Shown one piece after another: positions 52,888-60,419 of a stretch of 60,419 nt of DNA. The stretch is from Atopobiaceae bacterium UBA1367 (GTDB lineage: Bacteria > Actinomycetota > Coriobacteriia > Coriobacteriales > Atopobiaceae). Location of the stretch: contig DBRN01000013.1 of assembly GCA_002305995.1 (NCBI GenBank), positions 1 to 60,419 of the forward strand. The letters are read 5' to 3'. Numbering within the stretch: the stretch's first letter is position 1; each line of letters opens with the position of its first letter. The notes beneath the pieces are model-generated. The model did not search any database, was not told the DNA's origin, and saw nothing but the letters and a program-made list of their open reading frames with translations. A program made the translations under genes and the position numbers.

Positions 52888-53157
52888 GGACCCCTTCTCG
52901 CACGCGAGGAGATACCGTACGGTTTGGCGTGGAGAGTGCTGGACGCGCAGGACCCCTCCGCGCACGCGAGGAGATACCCTCGAGGACGCCTTGGCGGCAT
53001 CCCACGCGGAACCCTCCCCGTGCATGCGGGGAGGCGCCCCATTGCTTGCATGGGGGCAAGTGGTCGCTGACCCACCTCCGCACGTGCGAGGAGACGCCCC
53101 GTGGGCTCCCTAAGCTGCTTTCATCGACAACCCGTCTCACGCATGTGAGGAGACGCC
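52888..53157. CRISPR. Degenerate orphan CRISPR-like array, five repeats, type I-E-like
   Basis: 29-bp repeats end at 52916, 52978, 53038, 53098 and 53157, giving periods of 62, 60, 60 and 59 bp and intervals of 30-33 bp. The first two repeats are 27/29 identical (GGACCCC, then CGCACGCGAGGAGATACC). Others diverge, but the central inverted core is kept with paired changes: CTCGC/GCGAG, CCCCG/CGGGG, CGCAC/GTGCG, CTCAC/GTGAG. No cas genes or leader are visible. The last repeat supplies GAGGAG in front of the next gene's GTG. Confidence 0.55.
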
Positions 53158-53158
53158 C

Positions 53159-53752
53159 GTGAACAAGACGACCAAGAGCCTGATCACCCTCGGGGTGGCG
53201 GCGACCGCAGCACTCCTCTCCCTGGGATCGCTCTGCATCCCCCTGCTTTCCTCCCTGCCAGCTGCGGAGCAGGTACAGGAGGGGAATGCGGCATCAGACG
53301 AGAACGGACAGGCATCCAACACCACCGTGCCCGCCACCGAGAAGCCCGACGACGCGTCCGCCGAGCAGGACGAGCGCGAGACGTACGTCTCGACCTGGGC
53401 GGAGCGCATCGATGCCTTCAATGCCGGCTATCCGCTGGAGGGTTACGGGCGTGCCTTTGCCGAGGCTGCCTACGCATACGGCGTCGACCCACGCTATTCG
53501 CCTGCCATCGCGCGCGTGGAGAGCGGGTCGGGTCGCACCTGCGCGTACGCACACAATGCCTGGGGCTGGGGGGCGGTCGGCTGGTCAGACTGGGAGACCG
53601 CCATCGACGCACAGGTGAGCGGACTCGCCTCGGGGTACGGCTACACCCTCACCGCAGCCGCCGCGCAGTCGTACAACGAGGCGAGCCCTGACGAGTGGTA
53701 CGCGCAGGTCGAGTCGTGCATGTATCAGATCTGGGAGAGCGACAGCCTGTAG
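53159..53752 (+). CDS. Secreted lysozyme-like (transglycosylase-fold) protein
   Basis: The 197-residue protein has an N-terminal signal or anchor (KSLITLGVAATAALLSLGSL), a Ser/Glu/Asp-rich linker (about 35-75) and a small lysozyme-like domain with YGVDPRYSPAIARVESGSG, where Glu121 is the probable catalytic acid, and YAHNAWGWGAVGWSDWE. It would cut peptidoglycan outside the membrane. Starting at GTG, its ribosome site GAGGAG is part of the last CRISPR-like repeat. Related repeat copies also follow the gene. Confidence 0.85.
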   Translation: MNKTTKSLITLGVAATAALLSLGSLCIPLLSSLPAAEQVQEGNAASDENGQASNTTVPATEKPDDASAEQDERETYVSTWAERIDAFNAGYPLEGYGRAFAEAAYAYGVDPRYSPAIARVESGSGRTCAYAHNAWGWGAVGWSDWETAIDAQVSGLASGYGYTLTAAAAQSYNEASPDEWYAQVESCMYQIWESDSL

Positions 53753-53803
53753 CGGTGAGTGAGGACGAGCACCGGGCGGGAGCAGCGCCCCGGCGCATAC
53801 GCA

Positions 53804-53912
53804 GGCCCTCTCACACCAGGGGATGCCCATCACGGCGTCCTCGTGGTCGCAGACGGTGCCCGCGGACCCTCTCGCACCAGGGGATGCCACCGGCGCCCCA
53901 CCAGGGGATGCC
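53804..53912. repeat. CRISPR-like repeats downstream of the lysozyme gene
   Basis: CCCTCTC(A/G)CACCAGGGGATGCC occurs at 53806 and 53867, 61 bp apart, with a shortened third copy at 53899-53912. The second is preceded by GGA, so GGACCCTCTCGCAC matches the start of the repeat at 52888 (GGACCCCTTCTCGCAC). Confidence 0.5.
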
Positions 53913-53970
53913 GTCGGCACCCTGGCGCCCCGCTCCTGCTCGCCATGCGCCGCCGTCGCGACGAGCCCCA

Positions 53971-54025
53971 GCCCCGCCCCAGCCCCGCATCAATCCCGCA
54001 TCAGCCCCGCATTAGTCCCGCGTCA
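53971..54025. repeat. Five 11-bp tandem repeats across the ettA stop codon
   Basis: Units of the type GCCCCGCATCA run from 53971 to 54025; the ettA stop (54012-54014) falls in the fourth unit. The gene's terminal bases have been copied several times downstream, as also seen at GH4. Confidence 0.85.
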
Positions 54026-55691
54026 GCTTGCGGTGCAGCCGATGGGGCTTCGACGCCTCGGGACCCAGGCGCCTCTCCCGGTCAGCCTGGTAGCTCTCGA
54101 AGTTGCCCTCAAACCAGTGCCAGCGACCGGGACGCTCGTCGTCGCCCTCCCAGGCCAGGATGTGCGTAGCCACGCGGTCGAGGAACCACCGGTCGTGGCT
54201 GACCACGACCGAGCAGCCAGGAAAGCGCTCGAGGGCGTCCTCGAGGCTCTCGAGCGTCTCGACGTCCAGGTCGTTGGTCGGCTCGTCGAGCAGCAGCAGG
54301 TTGCCACCCTGGCGCAGCGTGAGGGCAAGGTTGAGGCGGTTGCGCTCGCCACCGGAGAGCACGCCGGCGCGCTTCTGCTGGTCTTGTCCCTTGAAGCCGA
54401 AGCTTGCCACGTAGGCGCGGCTGGGAATCTCGGTGTCACCCACCTGGATGTAGTCGTTGCCGTCGGAGACGACCTCCCACAACGTCTTGTCGGGATCGAT
54501 GCCGGCACGCATCTGATCGACGTAGGAGATGCGCACGCTCTCGCCCACCTCCAGCAGGCCCCCGTCGACAGGCTCCAGGCCCACGATGGCCTTGAGCAGC
54601 GTGGTCTTGCCCACGCCGTTGGGGCCGATGATGCCCACGATGCCGTTTCGCGGCAGGCTGAAGGTGAGGTCGTCGACGAGCACGCGGTCGCCGAAGCCCT
54701 TGGTGAGCCGCTTCGCCTCGAGGACCTTGGCGCCCAGACGCGGGCCGGCGGGAATCTGGATCTCCGAGAAGTCGAGCCTCTTGGAGGCGGCCGCCTCGGC
54801 AACCATCTGCTCGTAGCGGGCCAGACGCGCCTTGCCCTTGGCCTGGCGGGCCTTGGCGCCGCTGCGCACCCATGCCAGCTCGCGCTTGAGCCTCTTGGCA
54901 CGCCGCGCGTCCTGCTGGCCCTGCAGCTCGAGACGGGCGGCCTTCTTCTCCAGGTAGGTGGAGTAGTTGCCCTCGTAGGGGTAGAGCTGGCCACGGTCGA
55001 CCTCGCAGATCCACTCGGCCACGTCGTCGAGAAAGTAGCGGTCGTGCGTGACAGCCATGACGGCCCCGGGATAGCGGTGCAGAAACTGCTCCAGCCAGAG
55101 CACCGACTCGGCGTCGAGGTGGTTGGTCGGCTCGTCCAGGAGCAGCAGGTCGGGCGCCTCGAGCAGCAGGCGGCAGAGCGCCACGCGCCGGCGCTCGCCG
55201 CCGGAGAGGAGGCTCACCGGGGCGTCGGGATCAGGGCACTGCAGGGCGTCCATCGCCTGGGAGAGCTGACTGTCCAGGTCCCAGCCGTTGGCGGCGTCGA
55301 TCTCGTCCTGCAACCGGCCCATCTCGGCCATCAGGGCATCGAAGTCCGCGTCGGGATCGGCCATCTCCTCGCCGATGGCGTTGAAGCGGGCGACCTTGGC
55401 GATGACGTCCGCGAAGGCCTGCTCGATGTTCTCGCGAACGGTCTTGTCCTCGTCAAGCGGCGGCTCCTGCTGCAGCAGGCCCACCGTGTAGCCGGGCGTG
55501 AGGCGCGCCTCGCCGTTGGAGACCTCCTCGATGCCGGCCATCACCTTGAGCAGGGTCGACTTGCCCATGCCGTTGGGGCCGACCACGCCGATCTTGGCGC
55601 CCGGGTAGACGCCCACGGTCACGTCATCGAGGATGACCTTGTCGCCCACGGCCTTGCGTGCCTTGTGCATCTGATAGACGAACTCTGCCAT
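54012..55691 (-). CDS. ettA: ABC-F ATPase, energy-dependent translational throttle EttA
   Basis: The 559-residue soluble protein has two ABC domains with Walker A motifs GPNGMGKST (38-46) and GPNGVGKTT (about 358-366), two LSGGER signatures and two LLLDEPTN Walker B motifs, separated by a basic linker (ARRAKRLKRELAWVRSGAKARQAK). The Arm and linker layout and FEGNFESYQADRERRLG at the end match EttA. It binds the ribosomal E site and gates elongation by ATP status. Start at MAEFVYQ after GGGAG. Confidence 0.95.
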   Translation of the reverse strand: MAEFVYQMHKARKAVGDKVILDDVTVGVYPGAKIGVVGPNGMGKSTLLKVMAGIEEVSNGEARLTPGYTVGLLQQEPPLDEDKTVRENIEQAFADVIAKVARFNAIGEEMADPDADFDALMAEMGRLQDEIDAANGWDLDSQLSQAMDALQCPDPDAPVSLLSGGERRRVALCRLLLEAPDLLLLDEPTNHLDAESVLWLEQFLHRYPGAVMAVTHDRYFLDDVAEWICEVDRGQLYPYEGNYSTYLEKKAARLELQGQQDARRAKRLKRELAWVRSGAKARQAKGKARLARYEQMVAEAAASKRLDFSEIQIPAGPRLGAKVLEAKRLTKGFGDRVLVDDLTFSLPRNGIVGIIGPNGVGKTTLLKAIVGLEPVDGGLLEVGESVRISYVDQMRAGIDPDKTLWEVVSDGNDYIQVGDTEIPSRAYVASFGFKGQDQQKRAGVLSGGERNRLNLALTLRQGGNLLLLDEPTNDLDVETLESLEDALERFPGCSVVVSHDRWFLDRVATHILAWEGDDERPGRWHWFEGNFESYQADRERRLGPEASKPHRLHRKLTRD

Positions 55692-55814
55692 CGAGGCTCC
55701 CATCGATCGGTTACCGCTCCAGTGTGGCAGAAGTGGCAGGCGCCGTCAGGGGTCGCGCGCGCCGCACAACAGAGTTCCAGCACCTGCCCTGCCGCACGGG
55801 TGCGGCCGCATGTC

Positions 55815-57647
55815 CTACAGGCCCAGCTTGTCGACCTTCCTGTCGTAGGTGAGCAGGCCGTTGGTCTCCTCCTCCACGTCCGTCAGCTGCGTGTACACAA
55901 AGCCCGAGAGCCCCTCGGCCTGCAGCGCGTCCGCGCCGGAGAGCAGCTCGTCGAGACCCTCCCGCCACGCCTCGGGCGACTCGAACTCCGCATATCCGTA
56001 GGAGCGGTCGAGGGAGAGGTGCCCCTCGACGGGAAGCGTCAGCCCACCAAACTCGGTCAGCATCCGCGCGCGGTTGCCGCGCCTGCCCTTGCCCGCGAAC
56101 GGGTCGTCGAACATGTGCATGCCGCGGAAGTAGTTGTGCACCGCATGGACGTCGCCTGAGCCCTGGTCGTACCAGCCGCTGGCGGAGATGACGGGACGCG
56201 TGGGGTCGAGGTCCCACGCCATCTGCGTCGCCGCACCAGAGTCGAACTGTCCCCACGACTCGTTGAACAGCACCCATCCCACGATGCACGGGTGCGGGGA
56301 CAGGCGCTTGATCACGTCCTCGCAGGTCCGTGTCCACTCGTCGCGGTACGCCTCGTCAGCGGCGCCCAGGCGCACATGGCCCCTGTCGGTGTCGTCGCGC
56401 TGGGCGTGCCACGAGCGCCGAACGAAGGTGGGCAGGTCCCGCGACCAGCGCTTGGACGGGATCTCGCCGCCGCTGGGCATGTCCTGCAACACCAGAACGC
56501 CCATGCGGTCGCACAGCGCGTAGAAGCGCTCCGATTCCACTTTCACATGCTTGCGCACCGCATTGAAGCCCAGGCGCGCCACCGCGCGCAGGTCGGACGC
56601 CATGGCCTCCTCGCCCGGCGGGGTGAGCAGGCCGTCGGGCCAGTAGCCCTGGTCGAGCACGCCACGCAGGAAGTAGGGACGGTGGTTGAGGCAGAGGCGC
56701 GGCACGCCCTGACCATCGCGCTCGACGCCCGCGCTGCGGAACGCGACGTAGCTCGTCACCACATCGGCGCCATAGGTGACATGCACGTCGTAGAGGGTGG
56801 GCGCCTCGGGCGTCCAGAGACGATGGCCGGGAACCGTCAGCGTGAGCGCCATGCGCCCGCCCACGCGCCGCGACTGGATGCCCGACGCGACCGTCTCGCC
56901 CGCATGCAGGACCTCCACGTCGAGCACGGCGACACCGCTGGCGCGCACGGACACGGACAGCTCGCCGGTGTCGAGGTTGGGCTCCAGCAGCAGCTCCTCC
57001 ACGTGCGTGCGCGGCACCAGCTCGAGCCACACCGACTGCCAGATGCCCGCCTGCGCGGTGTACCACATGTTGCCGCGGGCAAGGCGCTGCTTGCCCCGCA
57101 GCTGCGTGCCCGTCTCGCTGGGGTCATGCACGCATACCAGAAGCTCGTTCTCCCCCTCGCGCAGCAAGTGGGTGATGTCGGCCGAGAAGGGCAGGTAGGC
57201 ACCCTCGTGCTCGGCCACCTTGCTGCCGTTGACATGCACCGCGCAGGCGAAGTCGACCCCGTCGAAGTGCAGGACGCATGTGCCCCGCGCGGGAAGCTCC
57301 GGCATGACGAACGACCTGCGGTACCACAGCAGCTCGTCGGGCCAGAGCTGGCGGCCCACGCCCGAGAGCGGGGCCTCCGGCGAGAAGGGCACGCGGATGC
57401 GCTGGTCAAAGCTCTCGGGGGGCGTGGCCTCGCCCCACTCCCCCGCCGCGTCGTCGCACGCGACGAACGCGCACTCCCACCAGCCGTCGAGCGTCCGCCA
57501 CGAGTCGCGCGCAAGGAGCGGCCTGGGATGGCTCGTGAAGGCGAGCTCCCCCAGGGTCTCGCCCCATTCGGTGGCCAGCGGCAGCAGGTCCTCGGGCTCA
57601 TGGTCCTTGGGAACGCTCTTCAAGACGCGAACGATGTCGAGATCCAT
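55815..57647 (-). CDS. Glycoside hydrolase family 2 enzyme (beta-galactosidase/glucuronidase-like)
   Basis: The 610-residue protein has the GH2 sugar-binding and immunoglobulin-like domains followed by a TIM barrel. Acid/base Glu463 is in LFNESWGQF and nucleophile Glu532 in LTEFGG; LGFNAVRKHVKVE is the start of the catalytic barrel. No signal peptide, so cytoplasmic. Exact specificity (beta-galactoside, -glucuronide, -mannoside) cannot be set from these motifs. Start chosen at MDLDIV with AAAGGA upstream; a long in-frame upstream extension is Arg-rich shadow sequence. Confidence 0.92.
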   Translation of the reverse strand: MDLDIVRVLKSVPKDHEPEDLLPLATEWGETLGELAFTSHPRPLLARDSWRTLDGWWECAFVACDDAAGEWGEATPPESFDQRIRVPFSPEAPLSGVGRQLWPDELLWYRRSFVMPELPARGTCVLHFDGVDFACAVHVNGSKVAEHEGAYLPFSADITHLLREGENELLVCVHDPSETGTQLRGKQRLARGNMWYTAQAGIWQSVWLELVPRTHVEELLLEPNLDTGELSVSVRASGVAVLDVEVLHAGETVASGIQSRRVGGRMALTLTVPGHRLWTPEAPTLYDVHVTYGADVVTSYVAFRSAGVERDGQGVPRLCLNHRPYFLRGVLDQGYWPDGLLTPPGEEAMASDLRAVARLGFNAVRKHVKVESERFYALCDRMGVLVLQDMPSGGEIPSKRWSRDLPTFVRRSWHAQRDDTDRGHVRLGAADEAYRDEWTRTCEDVIKRLSPHPCIVGWVLFNESWGQFDSGAATQMAWDLDPTRPVISASGWYDQGSGDVHAVHNYFRGMHMFDDPFAGKGRRGNRARMLTEFGGLTLPVEGHLSLDRSYGYAEFESPEAWREGLDELLSGADALQAEGLSGFVYTQLTDVEEETNGLLTYDRKVDKLGL

Positions 57648-57715
57648 GGGGGAGGTCCTTTCGATGCGGCATCGGAGCCAGGCGGGCAGCCATCCGCCGG
57701 CCGCCACAGGCAGGC

Positions 57716-58306
57716 CTACAGGAGCTCGTCGAGCGTGCTGCCGTAGGGGGGCAGGAACTCGTCGACGAAGTCGCCGACCTCCGGCAGCTCTCCCCGCAGG
57801 TCGTCGACCTTCCTGCGCGTCGTGGCCTCGGCGGTGCGAAACTCCGCGTTGCCTGCCTGGGCCTCGTCGACGCACTTGATGAGCGCGCTGATCCTGTCGG
57901 CCGCCTTCACCAGGCGATGGAGGTAGGCGTCTTGGGCGTCGCCCACCTCGAACAGGTCGGCATAGGCGCCCCGCAGGTCATCGGGCAGCTTCTGCAGCAG
58001 CGTCATCTCGGCCTCGCGCTCCACCTCCCGATAGGCATCGCGGATGTGCCGGTCGTGGTACTTGACGGGTGTGGGCATGTCGCCGGTGATGATCTCGGAG
58101 GCATCATGGTACAGCCCGACGAGCGCCGCCCTGCTCGCGTCGAGCCCTCTGCCGTAGCGCACGTTGCCTATGGTGCACAGCGCGTGGGCGATCATGGCGA
58201 CCTCAAGCGAGTGCTCGCTGAGGTTCTCCGGCCTCGAGCTGCGCATGAGCGCCCAGCGATCGATGTACTTCATGCGCGAGACTATGGCGAAGAAGGTCGA
58301 CTGCAT
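57716..58306 (-). CDS. yfbR: YfbR-like HD-domain 5'-nucleotidase
   Basis: The 196-residue protein carries the HD-domain ligands: SEHSLEVA (His32), YHDASEIITGDMPTPVKY (His67-Asp68 and the signature TGDMPTPVKY). This combination is typical of YfbR, which removes phosphate from deoxyribonucleoside 5'-monophosphates using a divalent metal. It is near the usual 199 residues. It lies between the GH2 and deacetylase genes in the same direction, with gaps of 57-68 bp. Confidence 0.93.
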   Translation of the reverse strand: MQSTFFAIVSRMKYIDRWALMRSSRPENLSEHSLEVAMIAHALCTIGNVRYGRGLDASRAALVGLYHDASEIITGDMPTPVKYHDRHIRDAYREVEREAEMTLLQKLPDDLRGAYADLFEVGDAQDAYLHRLVKAADRISALIKCVDEAQAGNAEFRTAEATTRRKVDDLRGELPEVGDFVDEFLPPYGSTLDELL

Positions 58307-58363
58307 GATGCCCCTACCCTCGGTCCGGATACGTCACGCCTGCCCCACGGCGGTGGTGCCGTA

Positions 58364-59758
58364 TCACTCCGCCTTCTCGGTGGGCCATGTCGCATCCTCG
58401 GGCATCGGACGATAGGTCGCCGCGCACTCGGAGGGGATGCTGCTGTCGGATGCCATGAGCTCCTCGACCGTCACGAAGCGGTAGCCCGCCGCCTGCCACG
58501 CCTCGATGATGCGGGGAAGGGCCTCGAGGTTCTGGTCGCGGTCGCCACCCCCGTCGTGCATGAGGATCACGCTGCCGGGGGCCATGGTGCCCGTGCAGTT
58601 GGACACGATGGTGTCGACGCCAGGGAGCTTCCAGTCCTCGGAGTCATGCGTCCAGCACACGCTCAGGCTCATGCGGCCACCCGAGCGGAGCCACACGTCG
58701 ATGTCGATGATGCCGTAGGGAGCGCGGATGGTGCTGGTGTCATAGTCGGCGGCGCGCTTGATGACGTCGAAGGTGTCGGTGAGCTGAGCGCGGAGGTCGT
58801 CCTCGCCGAGCGTGATCAGGTTGGGATGGTTCCATCCGTGCGAGGCGACCTGGTTGTCCGCTGCGCAGGTGGCACGCACGGCCTCCGCATGGTCCTCCAC
58901 CTGCTCGCCGATGAGGTTGAAGGTCGCCTTGACGTCATAGCGGTCGAGAATCTGCAGGTATTGCTCGGTGTAGGTCGTGGGGCCATCGTCAAAGGTCAGC
59001 GCAACCAGCTTCTCGTCGTCGTCGGGACGGATGTCCTGGCACATGATGATGCAGTCCTGGCCCTCCACCACCTCGCCGTCGGCGGTCTCGCCGGAGACCG
59101 AGCCCGTGCGCACCTCCTTGCTGCCCTGCTTGCCCCACTGGTATATGTACTGCACGGTACCCGTCTGCATCAAGTCCGACTCGACGGTGCCCTCGCTCAC
59201 CTGGCGAACCAGCTTGGGCGTGCTGGTCGTCACCGTCTCGCTCGTGTAGTCCTCGGTGATGTCGGCGCCATCGGAGAAGGACAGGGTCGCCCCCTCGGGG
59301 ACGATCGTGCTCCCCGCCTCCGCGAAGGGCACCTCCCGTCCGTCAAGCACGGCCGCGAAGGCCTCTCCCTTGCCCTCGCCCAACACGCCTCCGCTCACCG
59401 ACAGCAGGTCACCCGGCGTCACCGCCGGCTGCTGCAGGTCGAACACCTCCTGGACGGTGCTGTCGACCGGGATGCGCACCTCTTCCCCGTCAAGCGCGAT
59501 GGCGACCGTCCTGCCGCCTATGCCAAGGCGTGACAGGATCTCGGACACGCCTGGCAGCGCCTCGCCGTGACCCAGCACCCTCCATCCCACAAAGCAGCCG
59601 CCGGCGGCGAGCAGGACAAGCGCCAGCAAGATGACGAGGATCCTCTTCAGGCGCCTTTTCTTGGGGGGCTCGGGGGCGGGAGTCGGCTGTGGGGCAAAGT
59701 GCGCGCCACGGCGCCTGCCCGTCCGCTCGGTCATGTAGGGGTTCTGCTCTGCTGCCAT
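58364..59758 (-). CDS. Membrane-anchored polysaccharide deacetylase (NodB domain)
   Basis: The 464-residue protein has a basic, Pro-rich N-terminus, one membrane segment (about 39-61), an extracellular beta-rich region (about 84-235) and a C-terminal NodB deacetylase. Motifs are TFDDGP (255-260), SHGWNH (306-311) with the metal His pair, and RAPYG (345-349). It probably deacetylates peptidoglycan or another surface glycan. The start at MAAEQN lacks a strong ribosome site, so it could differ; upstream in-frame sequence is not convincing. Confidence 0.9.
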   Translation of the reverse strand: MAAEQNPYMTERTGRRRGAHFAPQPTPAPEPPKKRRLKRILVILLALVLLAAGGCFVGWRVLGHGEALPGVSEILSRLGIGGRTVAIALDGEEVRIPVDSTVQEVFDLQQPAVTPGDLLSVSGGVLGEGKGEAFAAVLDGREVPFAEAGSTIVPEGATLSFSDGADITEDYTSETVTTSTPKLVRQVSEGTVESDLMQTGTVQYIYQWGKQGSKEVRTGSVSGETADGEVVEGQDCIIMCQDIRPDDDEKLVALTFDDGPTTYTEQYLQILDRYDVKATFNLIGEQVEDHAEAVRATCAADNQVASHGWNHPNLITLGEDDLRAQLTDTFDVIKRAADYDTSTIRAPYGIIDIDVWLRSGGRMSLSVCWTHDSEDWKLPGVDTIVSNCTGTMAPGSVILMHDGGGDRDQNLEALPRIIEAWQAAGYRFVTVEELMASDSSIPSECAATYRPMPEDATWPTEKAE

Positions 59759-60082
59759 GTCATACACCAATCGGCTTCGTTTGATGCTGCGGGTACGACT
59801 ATAGTAAACCAAAGCTGACCAAGTCGGTACCGACGGCTTGTGGAGAGTCCCACGTGCGCAGAAGTCGGGCACGACGCACTCCATGGTTCCGCAGCACTTC
59901 AGCTGATCAAGAGAATGCTTCTCGTGCTGCAATCTACACCGTATCGAGTTTCTTTCTTGCCACCAACGCCCGCCGCGGGCCCTGCCACGGGGCTCATGCC
60001 TGGGCGGCGGCCCCGTTCGGGCCGCGCGGGCAGCCGCGCCGCCGGGGGACACGCGACCGAAGGGGGAGGGAGACGGGGGCGT

Positions 60083-60214
60083 GTGGCGCAGATTCCGGGT
60101 TGTGCGCTGTCAGGGTGGGAACGGTGGAGTGACGGACGGCGTTTCCGCAGGACTCGCCCGCCCGCCACCCCGAGAGCCCCGTCTCGACAGCGCACAACCC
60201 GGAATCTGTGCCAC
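60083..60214. repeat. Long inverted repeat with the GTTGTGCG motif
   Basis: Arms 60083-60111 and 60186-60214 (29 bp) match at 28 positions, with core GATTCCGGGTTGTGCGC, and are 74 bp apart. The core resembles AATCCGGGAGTTGTGCG of the 42-bp arrays, giving a one-pair version of the same inverted layout. The stretch 59759-60082 between it and the deacetylase gene shows no gene. Confidence 0.85.
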
Positions 60215-60250
60215 GTCGGCGCGGGCGGGCCCACGGCCCGCCGGCACGGG

Positions 60251-60295
60251 GCCACCCCGGCCGGGGGCGACGTCCTCGCCCCCGGCCGGGGTGGC
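60251..60295 (-). terminator. Perfect 20-bp hairpin
   Basis: 60251-60270 and 60276-60295 are exact complements around a 5-nt loop. It follows the possible stop codon at 60330 on the reverse strand. Confidence 0.8.
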
Positions 60296-60329
60296 TGGTG
60301 ACCCTGTGCGGCCGGCCGCGCCCGGGGCC

Positions 60330-60419
60330 CTACCTCCCCGGACGGCGGCCGCGGGCGGGCGCGCCATGGCCCGCCGCAGGGCGACGGTCGGGACGGTCCC
60401 GTCGCCGGTCTGCGGCAGG
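60330..60419 (-). CDS. Possible C-terminal end of a gene running off the window
   Basis: Reading leftward from the window edge, one frame is open for 29 codons and ends in TAG at 60330, 35 bp before a perfect hairpin. The residues are Arg/Pro/Ala-rich (RRRDRPDRRPAAG), which in such GC-rich DNA may be chance; another reverse frame is also open. Only the terminator position argues for a real gene. Confidence 0.25.
   Translation of the reverse strand, partial: PAADRRRDRPDRRPAAGHGAPARGRRPGR

Noticed and set aside
52796..53140. Arg-rich ORF with recurring SPHARGG-like segments
   Set aside because: Typical spurious translation of GC-rich CRISPR repeats; no start signal.
53823..56159. 778-codon open frame opposite ettA and GH2
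   Set aside because: Spans two well-defined reverse-strand genes and has only shadow composition.

Overview
The window is GC-rich chromosomal DNA from a high-GC Gram-positive bacterium. The mix of many PTS permeases, GH1, GH2 and GH4 enzymes, DUF1846, a lone TrpB2-type gene, Shine-Dalgarno led starts and abundant short intergenic repeats points to a saccharolytic gut or oral Coriobacteriia member (Olsenella/Atopobium-like). That assignment is inferred from gene content; no rRNA or other phylogenetic marker is present.

Layout. 0-8 kb: a truncated Gfo/Idh/MocA oxidoreductase, an unusual PTS EIIB-ROK fusion, a HAD phosphatase, an old-yellow-enzyme oxidoreductase and a second oxidoreductase. 8-25.8 kb: a Fic protein, then four sugar-uptake modules, each with its own regulator: DeoR with epimerase and EIIBC; LacI with cellobiose-type EIIC, DUF7916 and GH1; RpiR with a second EIIC; LacI with rpe and rpiB. 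26-32.7 kb: XRE membrane regulator, YbaK, hydrolase, OPT transporter and an oxidoreductase fused to a UPF0303 domain. 32.8-35.3 kb: a defence/mobile island with an IS1595-like remnant and an AbiE toxin-antitoxin pair. 35.4-46 kb: acetyltransferases, a larA-uxaA sugar-acid operon, a T-box controlled trpB, and assorted enzymes. 46-51.4 kb: a beta-glucoside operon (RpiR, EIIBC, esterase, GH4). 52-60 kb: ArsC-like protein, a secreted lysozyme-like protein, EttA, GH2, YfbR, a polysaccharide deacetylase and a possible partial gene at the edge.

The coding part is mostly conventional carbohydrate metabolism. All four PTS permeases lack a EIIA domain, so they must borrow one encoded elsewhere.

The intergenic DNA is the most unusual part. 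Two loci 47 kb apart (4405-4928 and 51710-52189) each carry twelve copies of a GGAAAG...GAGTTGTGCG motif at 42-43 bp spacing, a forward block followed by an inverted block; a related single inverted pair lies at 60083-60214. Separately, degenerate sequences resembling type I-E CRISPR repeats, about 61 bp apart, occur at 3.3, 6.4, possibly 9.2, and 52.9-53.9 kb, and a secreted lysozyme gene sits between two of these blocks. A third family of palindromes (AAACTACCCATAA / TTATGGGTAGTTT) sits in convergent intergenic gaps.
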